64,000 bases of DNA from an uncultured Paracoccaceae bacterium (GCA_947502145.1 CANMYO010000002.1:841078-905077), one strand, 5' to 3'; counted from the first letter of the stretch, positions 46,218 to 55,969 are shown. The notes: a model not told the origin generated them from the letters alone. Numbers and translations: made by a program.

Positions 46218-46704
46218 ATCCAAAATCAACGAGCCGGGCCCAAAATCAGGCGACGCACCAGCGGCCCCCGAGGCCGCAAGCAGCAGCGCCACACCCGCCC
46301 CTACTGCCGAATACAAGTCCTCTGCGCCCAAGACCAAACCGACACCGTCGGTCTTGTCCGCTGATCTGCTGATCACCGGCAACATTAAGACAACCGGTGA
46401 TGTGCAGATCGAAGGTCAGGTCGACGGCGACATTCGCGCCCACCTTCTGACCGTCGGGGACGGTGCCACCGTCAAAGGTGAATGCATCGCCGACGACGTG
46501 ATCGTGAACGGTCGGGTCATCGGGCGTGTGCGTGGTCTCAAGGTGCGGTTGACCTCGACCGCACGCGTCGAAGGCGACATCATTCACAAGACCATTGCGA
46601 TTGAATCAGGTGCCCATTTCGAAGGCTCCGTGCAGCGACAGGACGACCCGCTGTCCACCGGTGGCGGCAAAGCAAAGATGCCAGCCGAGGCCTCCAAAGG
46701 CTAA
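46207..46704 (+). CDS. Bactofilin
   Basis: A 165-residue cytoskeletal protein. A flexible Pro/Ala/Ser-rich N terminus (1-45) precedes the bactofilin core (about 50-145), a beta-helix with repeated ITGN, VDGD, VKGEC and VEGD turns, then a polar tail. Bactofilins polymerise without nucleotide and recruit wall enzymes; here the adjacent M23 peptidase is the likely partner. The genes overlap, so they are co-translated. A strong terminator follows at 46736. Confidence 0.93.
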   Translation: MFSKSKINEPGPKSGDAPAAPEAASSSATPAPTAEYKSSAPKTKPTPSVLSADLLITGNIKTTGDVQIEGQVDGDIRAHLLTVGDGATVKGECIADDVIVNGRVIGRVRGLKVRLTSTARVEGDIIHKTIAIESGAHFEGSVQRQDDPLSTGGGKAKMPAEASKG

Positions 46705-46735
46705 CGCCGTATTGACCCATTCCAGGAACGCCAGA

Positions 46736-46768
46736 CAGGCCGCAACTGAAAAGATGCGGCCTGTTTTT
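46736..46768 (+). terminator. Intrinsic terminator of the M23-bactofilin unit
   Basis: Perfect 9-base stem CAGGCCGCA (46736-46744) with TGCGGCCTG (46755-46763), ten-base loop, five T residues. The 3' arm overlaps the start region of the next gene. Confidence 0.75.
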
Positions 46769-48205
46769 GATGGTGATTTCTGTCACTCGTCGCGGCGCAC
46801 CCTTGTCCTTGCTGCGGCTGTACTTGCCTCCTCCATGGGGTTCATTGACGGGACCGTGGTGTCCATTGCCATGCCCGCCATACGCGAAACGCTCGGCGCG
46901 ACGCTTGATCAGGCCACCTGGATCAACAATGCCTACATGGTCTCCCTGTCGGCACTGATCCTGACGGGCGGATCATTCGGAGACCGGTTTGGCCTGTCGC
47001 GGATTTTCTCTGCGGGTATCGCGCTGTTCATTGCCACATCGCTGATCTGCGCCATCGCCCCCAATCCCGATGTTCTTATCCTCGCCCGGTTTGCGCAGGG
47101 TTGCGGTGCGGCACTGATGATCCCGGGCAGTCTTGCGATGATATCACGCGCCTATCCGCGTGGCATCAGGGGGCGCGCGATCGGCATTTGGGCCGCCGCC
47201 TCTGCGGTCACAACCGCCGCCGGGCCAATCATCGGCGGGCTGGCCCTGTCGCTGGGCGGGCCCGAAATGTGGCGTTGGATTTTTGCAATCAACCTTCCCC
47301 TTGGGCTTCTGGCCCTGATCCTGACCGCGCGTGGGGTCGCGCGGGATAACCGCCGACCGGGCCAACCCGTGGACTTTGCGGGGGCGACGCTGGCCGTTGT
47401 CGGGCTGGGTGCTCTGGCCTGGACATTGACGCATCTGGAAGGTGCGGACACCAGCATCATGACCTGGGTGATCGGTGCGTTCGGCGTCGCTACGCTGGTG
47501 CTGTTCATCCTGCAGGAACATCGGACCCGCCACCCAATGATGCCGCTGCACCTGTTTCGCGACCGCACATTCTCAGCCGCCAATGCCGCAACTTTCGCGC
47601 TCTATTTCAGCCTTTCCGCGATCATGTTCTTTCTGCCGATGCTGACGGTCTCGGGCTGGAACATCACCGAGATTGAGGCCGCCGCAGCCTTTGCTCCGAT
47701 CTCGATCTTTGTGTCGACGCTCTCGACCCGATTTGGGCGCCTGTCAGATCGCATTGGCGCGGGACCCGTGATCGCTATGGGCAGTGGAACCGTGGCCCTG
47801 GGCTATGCCAGTCTGGCAAGCATGGTGCATCTCCAGGACTACTGGCGCACAATCCTGCCCGCGATGACCCTGATGGGATTTGGCATGTCGATGGTGATTG
47901 CGCCGCTCTCCGCTGCGGTGATGGGCGCGGTGGATGACGCACAATCCGGCGTTGCATCCGGCGTCAACAACGCGCTGAGCAGGATGGCAGGTTTGATCGC
48001 TGTGGCGGGGATGGGATCGCTAACCGGATTTGTCTATGCGCGCGCGGGCGGGCAGTTCAGCTATGGCCAGACGCTGCACGACGCCGCCCATGTGCAAGCG
48101 ATGGGAACAGCATTCGCGGCTGTGGCCTGGGTCTCGGCAGGACTGGCGCTGCTCGCCGCATTGCTGGCCGCATTTGCGATGCCGCGCGCTCAGGTCGGAT
48201 CATAA
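46754..48205 (+). CDS. DHA2-family MFS drug transporter (EmrB/QacA-like)
   Basis: A 483-residue transporter with 14 predicted membrane segments. The motif FIDGTVVSIAMPAI (about 34-47) and the loop GSFGDRFGLSRIF (about 74-86) are typical of the DHA2 family. I use the ATG at 46754, although it falls in the loop/arm of the preceding terminator and has no good ribosome site; the next in-frame ATG is after the first membrane segment. It may be read through from the bactofilin unit. Substrate unknown. The end overlaps the DUF2189 gene by 16 bases. Confidence 0.85.
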   Translation: MRPVFDGDFCHSSRRTLVLAAAVLASSMGFIDGTVVSIAMPAIRETLGATLDQATWINNAYMVSLSALILTGGSFGDRFGLSRIFSAGIALFIATSLICAIAPNPDVLILARFAQGCGAALMIPGSLAMISRAYPRGIRGRAIGIWAAASAVTTAAGPIIGGLALSLGGPEMWRWIFAINLPLGLLALILTARGVARDNRRPGQPVDFAGATLAVVGLGALAWTLTHLEGADTSIMTWVIGAFGVATLVLFILQEHRTRHPMMPLHLFRDRTFSAANAATFALYFSLSAIMFFLPMLTVSGWNITEIEAAAAFAPISIFVSTLSTRFGRLSDRIGAGPVIAMGSGTVALGYASLASMVHLQDYWRTILPAMTLMGFGMSMVIAPLSAAVMGAVDDAQSGVASGVNNALSRMAGLIAVAGMGSLTGFVYARAGGQFSYGQTLHDAAHVQAMGTAFAAVAWVSAGLALLAALLAAFAMPRAQVGS

Positions 48206-48963
48206 AGCGCGCGGCGGTAGATGTGCCACGTCGCATGTCCCAACACCGGCAGGACCACAACCAACCCAAGGAACCAGGGCAGCAGCGCCAACAAGGACAG
48301 CCCCGCGATGGCCGCGGCCCACACAAGCATCACCAGCGGGTTCTGCGCCACAGTCCTGACGGACAGGAGCATCGCCGTGACAAAATCGATCTCCTTTTCC
48401 AATACCAGCGGCAGGCTCACCACGGTCATTGAAAACAGCAGAAAGGCCAGCGCCGCGCCAACCACCAACTCAGCGGCGATCATGCGCAGCCCCGCCGCGG
48501 TCCAGAAAATCGACAAATCCTGAGAGATATTGGTGATTGCAGTCATCCCCATGAACAGGGCGAAAATCATATGCGCAAGAAAGGTCCAGAACAGGAAGAA
48601 AATCACGATAATCACCCCCATCCAAGGGATTTGCCGAGTCCGCTCCGCCCAGATGACACCCAGAACTGCCGCCCACTCCAGCGGCAGATCAGCTTCCAGC
48701 CTGCGCGACACTTCATATAGTCCAACAGCTGCAAAAGGGGCTGCCAGCGGAAACCCCAACGATGTGGCCAGAACCCATGTGACATGCCCCGCGCCAAGCC
48801 AGATCATACCAAATCCGCCCAGCACGTAGATTGCACTGAAGAACAGTCCAAACATCGGCGCTGCGCGAAAATCTTCCACACCGCTCTTCAGGCAAGTCCA
48901 GATCTCGCGCAGCGTAAGCTGACCGATCTGCGGCAGTGGCGATGCCTTGGTATTCTCCGTCAT
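48190..48963 (-). CDS. DUF2189 integral membrane protein
   Basis: A 257-residue protein with about six membrane segments, belonging to the DUF2189 family (the segment GVEDFRAAPMFGLFFSAIYVLGG is typical, as is the paired FPLAAPFAAVGLYEVSRRLE). Members are common in Rhodobacterales, often near respiratory or c-type cytochrome genes, but their role is unknown. Convergent with the DHA2 gene. Confidence 0.85.
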   Translation of the reverse strand: MTENTKASPLPQIGQLTLREIWTCLKSGVEDFRAAPMFGLFFSAIYVLGGFGMIWLGAGHVTWVLATSLGFPLAAPFAAVGLYEVSRRLEADLPLEWAAVLGVIWAERTRQIPWMGVIIVIFFLFWTFLAHMIFALFMGMTAITNISQDLSIFWTAAGLRMIAAELVVGAALAFLLFSMTVVSLPLVLEKEIDFVTAMLLSVRTVAQNPLVMLVWAAAIAGLSLLALLPWFLGLVVVLPVLGHATWHIYRRALYDPT

Positions 48964-49062
48964 GCCGTGCCTCTTCTCACCCCCATGATGGGGCCAGATT
49001 GCCCGGTTTCAGCCGCCACGTGTTTGACTCAAGTCAAGTCAAGGCATTGCGCCGCTCCGCCG

Positions 49063-50190
49063 CTAGTCCTCGGCCGTTGCCTCATCGCGCCCCATGCCAC
49101 TGACACCCATCGCCAGAGTCGCAGCCATCAGACCGTCCAGATCCCCATCCAGAACGCCCTGCGTGTCAGATGTTTCGTAGCGCGTGCGCAAATCCTTCAC
49201 CATCTGGTAGGGCTGCAGGACGTAGGACCTAATCTGGTGGCCCCAGCCCGCGTCCCCGGCGTTTTGGTGCACTTCATTGACCAGCGCGGACCGCTTGTCC
49301 AATTCGATTTGATACAGGCGTGATTTCAGCGCCTTCATCGCGATGTCGCGGTTTTGGTGCTGCGACTTTTCGGACGATGTGACAACGATGCCTGTGGGGT
49401 GGTGGGTGATCCGCACCGCGGAATCGGTGGTGTTGACGTGCTGACCGCCCGCACCGGATGACCGGTATGTGTCGATGCGGATGTCTGCCGGATTCACCTC
49501 AATCTCGATATTGTCGTCCACAACCGGATAAACTTTGACAGAGGTGAACGACGTGTGCCGCTTGGCCGCGCTGTCAAAGGGGCTGATCCGGACCAGCCGA
49601 TGCACGCCACTTTCCGATTTCATCCAGCCATAGGCATTGGGCCCGCTGATCTTATAAGCGGCGGATTTGATCCCGGCCTCTTCGCCAGCGCTTTCTGACT
49701 GCAACTCGACCTTGTATCCCTTCTTTTCAGCCCAGCGGACATACATGCGCGCCAGCATCGCCGCCCAGTCACAGCTTTCCGTCCCCCCCGCTCCAGAGTT
49801 GATCTCGAGGAAGGTATCATTGCCATCGGCCTCTCCGTCCAGCAACGCCTCAAGCTCTTTCTTGGCGGCCTTGGCCCTCAACGCCTCAAGGGCAGCTTCT
49901 GCCTCGGTGACAACCTCTTGGTCGTCTTCCATCTCGCCCAACTCGATCAGGTCCTGGTGGTCCTGCAGTTCGGTCTTGATCGACTCGTAGCTTTCCATCG
50001 CATCTACCAACATCTGGCGGTCGCGCATCAGTTTCTGGGCCGACGTCGGGTCATCCCACAGGTTTGGGTCCTCAACCCGCGCGTTAAATTCCTCAAGCCG
50101 ATGCGGCGCGGTTTCATAGTCCATCCGCTGCGCCAAAAGGGCGAGCGATTTTTCAATCTCGGCAACGGTATTTTCTGTCTCGGCGCGCAT
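49063..50190 (-). CDS. prfB: Peptide chain release factor 2
   Basis: A 375-residue release factor that terminates at UGA and UAA. It has the GGQ motif (GAGGQHVN, about 252-259) and the SPF codon-recognition tripeptide (about 204-206, ISPFDS). The gene is a single open frame; the programmed frameshift that controls prfB in many bacteria is absent, the usual site near codon 25 reading straight through RMDYET. Length is normal. Confidence 0.96.
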   Translation of the reverse strand: MRAETENTVAEIEKSLALLAQRMDYETAPHRLEEFNARVEDPNLWDDPTSAQKLMRDRQMLVDAMESYESIKTELQDHQDLIELGEMEDDQEVVTEAEAALEALRAKAAKKELEALLDGEADGNDTFLEINSGAGGTESCDWAAMLARMYVRWAEKKGYKVELQSESAGEEAGIKSAAYKISGPNAYGWMKSESGVHRLVRISPFDSAAKRHTSFTSVKVYPVVDDNIEIEVNPADIRIDTYRSSGAGGQHVNTTDSAVRITHHPTGIVVTSSEKSQHQNRDIAMKALKSRLYQIELDKRSALVNEVHQNAGDAGWGHQIRSYVLQPYQMVKDLRTRYETSDTQGVLDGDLDGLMAATLAMGVSGMGRDEATAED

Positions 50191-50252
50191 GGGCGGCGGT
50201 CCTTATCTGGCGTGTCGGGCGGTGATAAACCGCTTGTCTCGGGGCGGCAAGG

Positions 50253-51119
50253 TCAGGGCTGGCCCTGCGTTTCGCGCAGCACCTCAAGAAACCGCTGAAT
50301 CCGCTCTGTGCGATGCAGGTCGACATGCGTGACCAGCCAGACAGGCACCTGCCACTCTGGCCGTGACGGCACCACTTCATGCAATTCAGGGTGATCTTGT
50401 GCAATGAACTCCGGCACAAATCCGATCCCGAATCCGGACATGATCGCATCGGCCTGTACCCGCGCGCTTTGCGTGCGAATGGCCAGCCGTTCGGGCGGAA
50501 CGTTTGCTATCAGCCATGGAACGGTTGGGGCGGGTCCTTCGGTGGTGCCCACAAAATCGTGCAGATGCAGATCCAGCTTGGCATCCGGCATACCCCGCCG
50601 GGCAACATACTTGTCATGAGCATAAACACCCAGCCGCATATCGCGAAACCGCTGCACCACGTAGTCGGGATTGTCTGGCTTTGGCCCGACACGAACGGCA
50701 AGATCAGCATCCCCGTATTCCAGCCGCGCAAGGGTTTCGCCGGTCACCACATGCACCGTGCAATTGGGATGGCAGGCGCGGAACGCGCTGATGGTCGGCC
50801 ACAAAATGTAAGTCAGCGCATCCAGGGTAGTGACGGTGATCTCGCCCGAAAGCTCACCGGTCAACGCCTGTCCCCGATTGGCGAAATGTTCAATCAGTGC
50901 GCTGGCTTTCTTGGCCGTGCGCATCATCTCTTCGCCCGCTTCGGTCAGGGTGTAGCCACGCCCGTGGCGCAGAAACAGCGGCGCACCTATGTCCGCTTCA
51001 AGCGCATCAATGTGCCGGTTGACCGTGGCACGGTGCAGCCCCAGCCGTGTCGCAGCCGCGCTGATCGTGCCCAACTCCCCGACAAAATAGGCGGTGCGCA
51101 GTTCGCTCCATTTGTCCAT
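50253..51119 (-). CDS. LysR-family regulator divergent from DoxX gene
   Basis: A 288-residue LysR protein with HTH at about 4-60 (LGLHRATVNRHIDALEADIG) and a substrate-binding domain. I chose ATG 51119, preceded by AGGTTGGGTG; the longer form reads into the operator-like region. It is divergent from a DoxX gene with 110 bases between, which contain a perfect palindrome. Autoregulation and control of the DoxX gene are likely. Confidence 0.88.
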   Translation of the reverse strand: MDKWSELRTAYFVGELGTISAAATRLGLHRATVNRHIDALEADIGAPLFLRHGRGYTLTEAGEEMMRTAKKASALIEHFANRGQALTGELSGEITVTTLDALTYILWPTISAFRACHPNCTVHVVTGETLARLEYGDADLAVRVGPKPDNPDYVVQRFRDMRLGVYAHDKYVARRGMPDAKLDLHLHDFVGTTEGPAPTVPWLIANVPPERLAIRTQSARVQADAIMSGFGIGFVPEFIAQDHPELHEVVPSRPEWQVPVWLVTHVDLHRTERIQRFLEVLRETQGQP

Positions 51120-51151
51120 CACCCAACCTGCACATATTTTGTACACATATC

Positions 51152-51165
51152 GCGCGAAATCGCGC
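51152..51165. promoter_or_regulatory. Palindrome between LysR and DoxX genes
   Basis: GCGCGA-AA-TCGCGC, a perfect 6-base inverted repeat with two-base centre, in the 110-base divergent gap. A nearby ATATTTTGTACACATAT stretch could hold promoter elements. Confidence 0.45.
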
Positions 51166-51229
51166 ATTGCGCCTCATATCTCGACACATAAGTATCGGAC
51201 TGTCAACAACGCACCAAAGGAATTGCGAC

Positions 51230-51583
51230 ATGACCTATCTATCCCTTGGCCTTCGGGCTGTTCTTACCCTCGCCTTTGTCGCTGCAGGTTTTGCCAAGCT
51301 TGCGGGCGTCGAAATGATGGTCCAGACGTTTGAGGCTGTCGGCATCGGACAATGGTTCCGCTATGTAACTGGCCTGATTGAAATCACCGGCGCGATCCTG
51401 CTTTGGTTGCCCCGCCGCCAGCTTCAGGGTGCAGCCCTTCTCATCGTCACCATGATTGGTGCGGTCGGCGCTCATATTCTGATCCTGGGACCATCCGCAA
51501 TGCCTGCCGCTGTACTTGGATTGCTCAGCGCTGTGGTCTTTTATCTGCACCGTGACCAGCTTAACGGGGTGCAATCGGCCTAA
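51230..51583 (+). CDS. DoxX-family membrane protein
   Basis: A 117-residue protein with four membrane segments (about 5-22, 43-60, 67-84, 90-107) and the DoxX-like opening LTLAFVAAGFAKLAG. DoxX-like proteins are linked to thiosulfate or quinone redox and oxidative stress, but many have no known task. ATG 51230 follows AAAGGAATTGCG. A hairpin at 51594-51622 ends the unit. Confidence 0.86.
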   Translation: MTYLSLGLRAVLTLAFVAAGFAKLAGVEMMVQTFEAVGIGQWFRYVTGLIEITGAILLWLPRRQLQGAALLIVTMIGAVGAHILILGPSAMPAAVLGLLSAVVFYLHRDQLNGVQSA

Positions 51584-51593
51584 GCCGTATCAG

Positions 51594-51622
51594 AGTGCCG
51601 CATCCCAAAAGGGCGCGGCACT
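51594..51622. terminator. Hairpin between convergent DoxX and mrcA
   Basis: AGTGCCGC (51594-51601) with GCGGCACT (51615-51622), 13-base loop, followed by TTG. Located between convergent genes. Confidence 0.55.
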
Positions 51623-51625
51623 TTG

Positions 51626-54145
51626 TCAGTAAAGACCGCCGGATGACAACGACCCAAAGCTGGCGCGCGGTCCCACTGTCGCCGTCGACCCAGTCGATGT
51701 AGTGACCCGACGCGCCGAAGCCGGCACTTCGTCAAACAGGGGCAAATCCGCTGCCATGGCAAACCCACCGTCAAACGTGATGCCAAAGACGGGCTCCTCG
51801 CCAGGGCGGAAACACTCAGCAATGACGTTTTCACCCCCCGCACTGTCGGGCAGACGCGCACCGGTAAAGCGGTCAATCTTGATAAACTGGCAATCTACCG
51901 GCACGTCAAACGGACCACCGCCATAACTTTTGATCGCTGACAGCATGAATTGATTAAACACCGGCCCGCAAATCCCACCACCACCTGCGCTGCGTCCCAT
52001 CGGGCGCGGCGTATCAAAGCCGATATAGCAGCCGGCAACAATGTTTGACGAAAAGCCGACGAACCAGGCGTCCTTTTCATCATTTGTCGTGCCGGTCTTG
52101 CCGGCGATCGGCACTGGCAGATTCACCGTACCACTTGCCGTGCCGCGCCGGACCACACCTTCCAGCATCGAGGTAAGCTGATATGCTGTGATCTCGTTCA
52201 TCACCCGTTCGCGGTCTGACGTGATCGCGGGTGGCTGGCCCTCAGGTAGCGTTGAATCGCTGCAATCCACACAGATCCGCTGATCGTGCCGGAATACGGT
52301 GTTGCCGTAACGGTCCTGTACGCGGTCAACCAGTGTCGGCTCTACCCGTTCGCCACCATTGGCAAACATTGCATAGGCCGCCACCATCTTGAACAAGGTG
52401 GTTTCCTCTGACCCAAGCGAAGCGGCAAGCACCTGATTCATGTTCTCATAAACGCCAAACTTTTCTGCGTAACGTGCCACGGTGTCCATCCCGACCTCTT
52501 GCGCAAGCCGGATCGTCATCAGGTTTCGGGATTTTTCGATCCCGGTCCGCAGTGGTGTCGGTCCATAAAACTGGTTGGAATAGTTCTTTGGTCGCCACAC
52601 GCCCTGCGGCGTATTAATTTCGATCGGAGAATCCACCACGATTGTCGCCGGGGAATAGCCGGAATCCAGCGCCGCGGCATAGACAAATGGCTTGAACGAT
52701 GACCCCGGCTGGCGCTGCGCCTGCGTGGCGCGGTTGAACACCGAATGCTGATAGCTAAAGCCACCCTGCATCGCGATAACCCGCCCGGTGTTTACATCCA
52801 TTGCCATAAAGGCCCCCTGCACCGACGGAACCTGGCGCAGGGTCCAGCGGATGAATGCGCCATCACTGTCTTGTGTCATCCGGCGCACATGCACCACGTC
52901 GCCGGGGGCAAAGTTGTCAAAAAAGTTGCCCTGCATCCATTCGATATCACGGCGTGGAATGACATGGGGCTCCGCTTCGGTTTCGGTGACGTCCTCGATG
53001 CCGATGCGCAACTGATCGTCGGCCACTTCAAGGATAACCGCGACATGCCACTTGCTGTTCAGCGTCACGTCACGCGATACGTTGACCCGCGCAAGGGCAT
53101 CCCGCCACGCAGCTTCATCGTTCAGCAATGCGGCGTCGATGGTTTCGCCCGTTCCGCGCCAGCGACCGGCCCCGCGATCATATTGCTCCAACGCGCGTTG
53201 CAACGCATGGGCTGCCTCGACCTGCATTTCCTGATCAACAGTTGCGCGGATCGACAGACCACCGGAAAAAAATTCTTCCTCGCCAAAGTTCTGGCTGAGC
53301 TGGCGGCGAATTTCATCGGTAAAGTAGTTGCGCGGTGGCACCTCTGAGCGGAAACTCTCGTAATCCCCCCCCTGCACCGACAACAACGGCGCCTCCCGTT
53401 CCGCTTCGTACGTGGCAGTGTCGATATAACCGTTCTCGAACATCTCGCGCAGCGTATTGTTGCGCCAGAAAATGGCCGTTTCCTGATCCCGGACCGGATG
53501 GCGATTTGACGGGCTTTTGGGCAGGGACGCCAGATATGCCGCTTCACCCGCTGTCAACTCAGACAGTGATTTGTTGAAATAGGTCAGCGCCGCCGCAGTC
53601 ACCCCAAAGCTGTTCTGCCCAAGAAAGATTTCATTGAGATAGAGCTCAAGAATCTTCTCCTTGGGCATCGCCCCTTCAATCCGGGTGGCAAGGATGATTT
53701 CCTTGATCTTGCGTTCGGCACTGCGCGACCCATCAAGCAAAAAGTTTTTCATGACCTGCTGGGTGATCGTGGATGCGCCGCGAATGTCCTCACCCCGGCT
53801 TTTCACCGCATCCACAAAGGCTGCCGCCATGCCGCGCGCGTCATAGCCTGCGTGGTCGTAAAAATTCTTGTCTTCGGCGCTGATAAACGCCTGTTTGACC
53901 AGATCGGGGATTTCTTCAGCCGGCGTGAACAGGCGGCGTTCAACCGCGAATTCGTCAATGATCTGCCCTTCGCCGGAGTAGATCCGGCTGATTGTCTTGG
54001 GGGTGTAAGTTGCCAGAACCTCGTATGACGGCAGATCCCGCCCATAGATGAAAAAGATTCCACCCAAGGTGAACCCGGCCATGACAAGCCCAAGTGTCAG
54101 CATCGAAAAGATGCCGCCAAAGAATGACAGAATAAATCGCAACAC
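51626..54145 (-). CDS. mrcA: Penicillin-binding protein 1A
   Basis: An 839-residue bifunctional peptidoglycan synthase. It has a short cytoplasmic tail and membrane anchor (about 10-32) and a glycosyltransferase domain (about 55-235, with SAEDKNFYDHAG and the catalytic Glu there, and GASTITQQVMKN). An OB-like insert follows, then the transpeptidase domain (about 430-740) with SxxK (SSFKPF), SRN and KTGTT motifs. An inner-membrane enzyme that builds and cross-links the wall. A murein amidase gene lies 3 kb away on the opposite strand. Confidence 0.96.
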   Translation of the reverse strand: MLRFILSFFGGIFSMLTLGLVMAGFTLGGIFFIYGRDLPSYEVLATYTPKTISRIYSGEGQIIDEFAVERRLFTPAEEIPDLVKQAFISAEDKNFYDHAGYDARGMAAAFVDAVKSRGEDIRGASTITQQVMKNFLLDGSRSAERKIKEIILATRIEGAMPKEKILELYLNEIFLGQNSFGVTAAALTYFNKSLSELTAGEAAYLASLPKSPSNRHPVRDQETAIFWRNNTLREMFENGYIDTATYEAEREAPLLSVQGGDYESFRSEVPPRNYFTDEIRRQLSQNFGEEEFFSGGLSIRATVDQEMQVEAAHALQRALEQYDRGAGRWRGTGETIDAALLNDEAAWRDALARVNVSRDVTLNSKWHVAVILEVADDQLRIGIEDVTETEAEPHVIPRRDIEWMQGNFFDNFAPGDVVHVRRMTQDSDGAFIRWTLRQVPSVQGAFMAMDVNTGRVIAMQGGFSYQHSVFNRATQAQRQPGSSFKPFVYAAALDSGYSPATIVVDSPIEINTPQGVWRPKNYSNQFYGPTPLRTGIEKSRNLMTIRLAQEVGMDTVARYAEKFGVYENMNQVLAASLGSEETTLFKMVAAYAMFANGGERVEPTLVDRVQDRYGNTVFRHDQRICVDCSDSTLPEGQPPAITSDRERVMNEITAYQLTSMLEGVVRRGTASGTVNLPVPIAGKTGTTNDEKDAWFVGFSSNIVAGCYIGFDTPRPMGRSAGGGGICGPVFNQFMLSAIKSYGGGPFDVPVDCQFIKIDRFTGARLPDSAGGENVIAECFRPGEEPVFGITFDGGFAMAADLPLFDEVPASARRVTTSTGSTATVGPRASFGSLSSGGLY

Positions 54146-54261
54146 GTCGGTTCGCCTCTAAACCAATTAGGCCCCGCTTATAGGGGGCGGCGGCGTCATC
54201 GTCAAAAGCAGAAACACGCTGCTAAGCCAATTCACGCCGGGTAAATCTGCCTGCATTGCCC

Positions 54262-55047
54262 TTAGCCTGGCATGATTTCGTCACCGTACCAGGGTGCGAA
54301 TTTCACCTCGGCCCGATCCCCGACACGTGCTGCAAAATCGCGTGGATCCTGGGTGCCACCGTTGCGGCCGCGGTAATGGTATGGATAGACATATGTTGGC
54401 TTGAAGGCCGCCACCGCGTCCGCTGCGGCGACCGCGTCCATGGTCCAGGGCAAATTCATGCAGACAAAGGCCAAGTCGATATTTTCGAGCGCCCGCATCT
54501 CGGGCACGTCTTCGGTATCGCCTGACACGTAAATGCGGAAACCGTCAAGGCTGATCACATAGCCATTGTCCCGCCCTTGCGGGTGATACGCGGTGCGCCC
54601 CTCGGTCGTGTTATACGCCGGGATCGCCTCGATCTCCATTCCGCCGAACATGCCGCTTTCACCATTGGCCAATGCAATGGCCTGCCCCTTGATCGGCGCA
54701 GGCAGCATATCGAACACGGCCCGATTGGTCATGATCGGCGCGGTCCCCGCGAGATCGGCAAGGATACCAGCGTTGTAGTGATCCCCATGTTCGTGGGTGA
54801 CCAGCACCAGATCGGCCAGCGGCAGGCCATTGTAGGACTGAGGTTCGCCGACAGGATCGACATAAATTGCCCCCACCGGAGTCTCGAGGATCAGGCTTGC
54901 ATGATCAATCGGATGCACCGTAACAGTTCCGCCGGGTGTTTCGAACATATCGGCCGTGTGACTCTCTGCACCGACGCGCAGCGGCAGCAGGGTTACACTG
55001 CCAGCGGCAGCGGCGCTCCTCAGAAAACGGCGACGTGTTTGGTCCAT
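54262..55047 (-). CDS. Tat-exported MBL-fold metallo-hydrolase
   Basis: A 261-residue protein with a Tat signal (TRRRFLRS at about 4-11, hydrophobic to about 30). The metallo-beta-lactamase fold shows metal site THEHGDH (about 86-92), GDTED with the bridging Asp near 174, and a later histidine (PYHYRG). It resembles the UlaG/YtnP-like group, so it may be a lactonase or phosphodiesterase, but the substrate is unknown. GAGGAGATTGAT precedes the chosen ATG. Confidence 0.85.
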   Translation of the reverse strand: MDQTRRRFLRSAAAAGSVTLLPLRVGAESHTADMFETPGGTVTVHPIDHASLILETPVGAIYVDPVGEPQSYNGLPLADLVLVTHEHGDHYNAGILADLAGTAPIMTNRAVFDMLPAPIKGQAIALANGESGMFGGMEIEAIPAYNTTEGRTAYHPQGRDNGYVISLDGFRIYVSGDTEDVPEMRALENIDLAFVCMNLPWTMDAVAAADAVAAFKPTYVYPYHYRGRNGGTQDPRDFAARVGDRAEVKFAPWYGDEIMPG

Positions 55048-55117
55048 ATCAATCTCCTCGATTGTCATTCAGCGCCGCATCACTTCGCGCCCTGCCCGAT
55101 TGCGGACGGGGCCCGGT

Positions 55118-55867
55118 TCACCCGCGCGACGCGGCCACGATCTGCTGCATCTGATCAAACGGAATATACCCCCGGACCAGCTCATCCTCGATGACGAATG
55201 TTGGGGTGCCGTTGATCTGCAGGACCTGCCCCAGATCGCGGTTGGCGGTCAGAATCGCATTCACCTCATCGCTTTCCATCGCCGCGATGATCGCCTCGGC
55301 ATCCAGATCAAGCGTTTCGCCCAGCCGCCCCAGCGCCTCATGCGAGATTTCGCCACGATAGGACATCAGCGAGTCATGCACCTCCGCATAGGCCGCTTCA
55401 CCTGCTACCAGCTTGGTGGCAATCGCAAATTGCGACGCAAGGATCGAAGCATCTCCAAGAATGGGGTATTCTTTGATAATATATCGGATATTGCCATCGG
55501 TGCGCAGCAGCTCCGCCACTTCGGGATGGGCCCGTTTGCAATAGCCGCACCGGTAATCCATGAACTCGATCACGGTGATATCACCATCAGGATTGCCGCC
55601 AACATAGGAAAACCCATCGTTGCGCAGTGCATCCATGCTTGCAGCCAGCAGATCAGCATCATTTTGCGCCTGTGCCGCGGCCTGACGGGCCTCAAGGACG
55701 CCAATGGCCTCCATCAGAACCTCAGGGTTTTCAAGCAGATAGGCGCGCACCTCAGCACGAAATGCGGCGCGCTCCTCATCGCTCATTTGGTCCTGCGCCT
55801 GCACCGCTGGTGTCAACGCAAGCATGACCGCGACGGCCCGCAACACAATTCCGATGGCCTTCATCAT
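55118..55867 (-). CDS. DsbA-family thioredoxin-fold protein
   Basis: A 249-residue periplasmic disulfide oxidoreductase. It has a signal peptide (cleavage near VQA at 24), an N-terminal helical extension (about 30-85) and a thioredoxin/DsbA domain with active-site Cys107-Gly-Tyr-Cys110 and the cis-proline in NGTPTF. The extension is as in the Com1/ScsC-like family, which can oligomerise. The ATG pair at 55867 follows AAAAGGGTTCACCGG. Confidence 0.88.
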   Translation of the reverse strand: MMKAIGIVLRAVAVMLALTPAVQAQDQMSDEERAAFRAEVRAYLLENPEVLMEAIGVLEARQAAAQAQNDADLLAASMDALRNDGFSYVGGNPDGDITVIEFMDYRCGYCKRAHPEVAELLRTDGNIRYIIKEYPILGDASILASQFAIATKLVAGEAAYAEVHDSLMSYRGEISHEALGRLGETLDLDAEAIIAAMESDEVNAILTANRDLGQVLQINGTPTFVIEDELVRGYIPFDQMQQIVAASRG

Positions 55868-55969
55868 CCGGTGAACCCTTTTTACATATCGACGTCCCAG
55901 CCCATTGCTGGCATTGACGCGCACCCAAAGCCAAGTGCATCACTTAGGCAAAATCAGTAGAGGCAGCAG

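Noticed and set aside
49063..50190. Programmed frameshift in prfB
   Set aside because: The gene is one continuous frame with no in-frame stop or slippery site at the usual place.
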